A stretch of 64,000 nt of DNA from Chitinophaga polysaccharea. GTDB lineage: Bacteria > Bacteroidota > Bacteroidia > Chitinophagales > Chitinophagaceae. The stretch is from the NCBI RefSeq assembly GCF_007829335.1, contig NZ_VIWO01000005.1, forward strand, positions 372,001 to 436,000, read 5' to 3'. Shown here piece by piece: positions 63,801 through 64,000 of this stretch (the stretch's first letter is position 1; every line of letters starts with the position of its first letter). The notes under the pieces are model-generated. The model saw only the letters and a program-made list of their open reading frames with translations. It did not search any database and was not told the origin of the DNA. A program made the position numbers and the translations under genes.

Positions 63801-64000
63801 AAATCATTCTTCCGGTAATCGTTCAGCATAGAGTCGACCAGCGTTTTAGTGATCTTCGTATTCCACACCCAAAATGGTACTGTGCCATAATCGCGACCAG
63901 GACTTTTAAAGCCCGCTGCCACCTTGTCAAACCGTTCCTGTTGTGCACTTACACGGCTACACGCCAACGCTAGAACGGCTATCAACACACGAAAAAGAAA
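60884..64000 (-). CDS. Large exported glycoside hydrolase, GH106/GH2-like (5' partial)
   Basis: About 1038 residues are visible; the frame is open to the right edge. The first codons (F-L-F-R-V-L-I-A-V-L-A-L-A) are the core of a signal peptide, so the ATG lies just outside; a GTG at 63988 is less likely. The N-terminal barrel has VPFWVWNTKITKTLVDSMLN, FGGVIIHARPGLITEYLS and WIYDENSYPTGFAGGLVADQ, as in alpha-L-rhamnosidase-like GH106 and related families. The C-terminal part has galactose-binding-like and beta-sandwich domains (ITLGQWKGTVAAVKVNGRLA). It probably acts on a plant or fungal polysaccharide. The substrate cannot be fixed from this sequence. Confidence 0.82.
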   Translation of the reverse strand, partial: FLFRVLIAVLALACSRVSAQQERFDKVAAGFKSPGRDYGTVPFWVWNTKITKTLVDSMLNDYRKNDFGGVIIHARPGLITEYLSKEWFDLFDYSVQQAKKLGLNIWIYDENSYPTGFAGGLVADQMPEAYNQGQMLYMEEATQLPADLSPFFLCLKEQDGAYKDITSHVADESGKQGHYLLFRKVNYQKSNRGSVAGPIGVSYVDLMAKGVTDKFIDVTYKPYEKVVGREFGKTVKGVFSDEPTIINEGQHSVRWTPDLFDRFSHTWGYDLRLHLPSLFKEVGDWKRVRHNYYQVLLTLFIDRWAKPTYQYMAAHQLTGTGHYWEHGWPSPYHGPDNMAMYAWQQMPGIDMLFNQYNEDKPVQFGNIRAVRELGSVANQLGKTRTLSETYGGGGWELTFKDMKRLADWEFVLGVNFLNQHLSFSTLTGARKYDYPPSFSYHEPWWPYYNEMNHYYTRLSYLLSKGQQYNDILVLEPTTSAWMYYARNGENKRFFDITKAFNDFVTMMQRAYLEYDLGSENIIKDQGRVEGKHFVIGRRAYQYVVIPPGMENMDGTTFRLLQKYIAAGGRVVHFEQVQLIDGAPNKELNAIRQTVNEVSRSVLLHQLHNNGFSIAALHGDTIGGNIYHQRRRLADGELLLLTNASMTGAAAGNINMPGKDVLALDLYKGSIHHYDYTPQPEGVSIAFNIPPAGSMMLFVADKKIPGYEKERAPAQWTTVSASSTTVSRLTSNTLTIDFCDLQLHQPDSGYNQLHVGMASNMAFKHFGFTDGVGNPWNNRTQYRDAIVRRDTFATGTGYTATYHFKIQAGVHYQGFSAVIEHPELWQQVKINGVTIRQEPGQWWLDRSFGVYRIGQYIKAGDNELAITVSPMRVYAEIEPVYILGDFNLEAAAQGWTIVAPQPLQLGSWRSQGLPLYGQEVTYTKTFTAIRGVSYAITLGQWKGTVAAVKVNGRLAGTIIAEPNRLEIGPFVKEGNNTVEVTVIGSLKNLLGPFYNKPVPGLVDPGKWYNIKVQPPGNDYDLYDYGLMEDFQVQTATSRP

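Noticed and set aside
1..64000. tRNA, rRNA, CRISPR, transposon or prophage genes
   Set aside because: None were seen while reading both strands. The tandem repeats present are in-frame protein repeats without spacer structure.

Overview
The window looks like chromosomal DNA of a Bacteroidota bacterium close to Chitinophaga (Chitinophagaceae). The case rests on a SusC/SusD pair with an STN-domain SusC, a FecR/ECF-sigma pair, a giant surface protein with a type B type IX secretion signal beside PorP/SprF, TlpA proteins with DUF4369-like N-termini, LytS/LytR-type regulators, and a grasp-with-spasm peptide cluster. I saw no tRNA, rRNA, CRISPR array, transposase or prophage block.

Layout. 0-8.2 kb: 3' end of a huge MBG-repeat adhesin and its PorP/SprF partner. 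8.4-18.3 kb: Kup potassium transporter, a tailspike-like beta-helix protein without signal peptide, small hypothetical genes, DinB, an exported amidohydrolase, two tandem ankyrin proteins and an SRPBCC protein. 18.5-25 kb: GH36 alpha-galactosidase, a VOC protein, then a four-gene operon of membrane-anchored zinc-ribbon and membrane proteins of unknown role plus two further unknown genes. 25-34.5 kb: SusC-SusD-TlpA-TlpA operon headed by an ECF sigma/FecR pair. 34.7-42.2 kb: TPR histidine kinase, GNAT, an orphan MacB/FtsX-type permease behind a sigma-54-like promoter with two enhancer-like palindromes, an Rnl2-type RNA ligase and a KAS III enzyme. 42.3-51.1 kb: FecA-like TonB receptor and LytS/LytR pair, divergent from a haem/redox operon (two-haem protein, lipoprotein, DUF1223, two alpha/beta hydrolases, Ohr). 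One hydrolase is frameshifted, which makes it read as a false fusion to Ohr. 51.1-53.9 kb: a thioesterase behind a cobalamin riboswitch, and an ArsR-SRPBCC-hydrolase operon with two operator palindromes. 53.9-60.6 kb: a graspetide-type RiPP cluster. 60.9-64 kb: a large exported glycoside hydrolase running off the right edge.

The most interesting system is the RiPP cluster. In transcription order it has two GG-leader precursors (59 and 61 residues), a 12-bp hairpin, a GwsG-like ATP-grasp ligase, a 59-residue protein that I do not recognise and that overlaps the ligase gene, a GwsS-like SPASM protein, a C39-peptidase ABC exporter, an HlyD-type adaptor and a small exported protein. The ligase probably cross-links the core peptides, and the exporter probably cleaves after the shared GG and exports the product. 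The first precursor gene and the 59-residue gene are both under 60 codons and easy to miss.

Functions are read from motifs and family knowledge. No database search was run.
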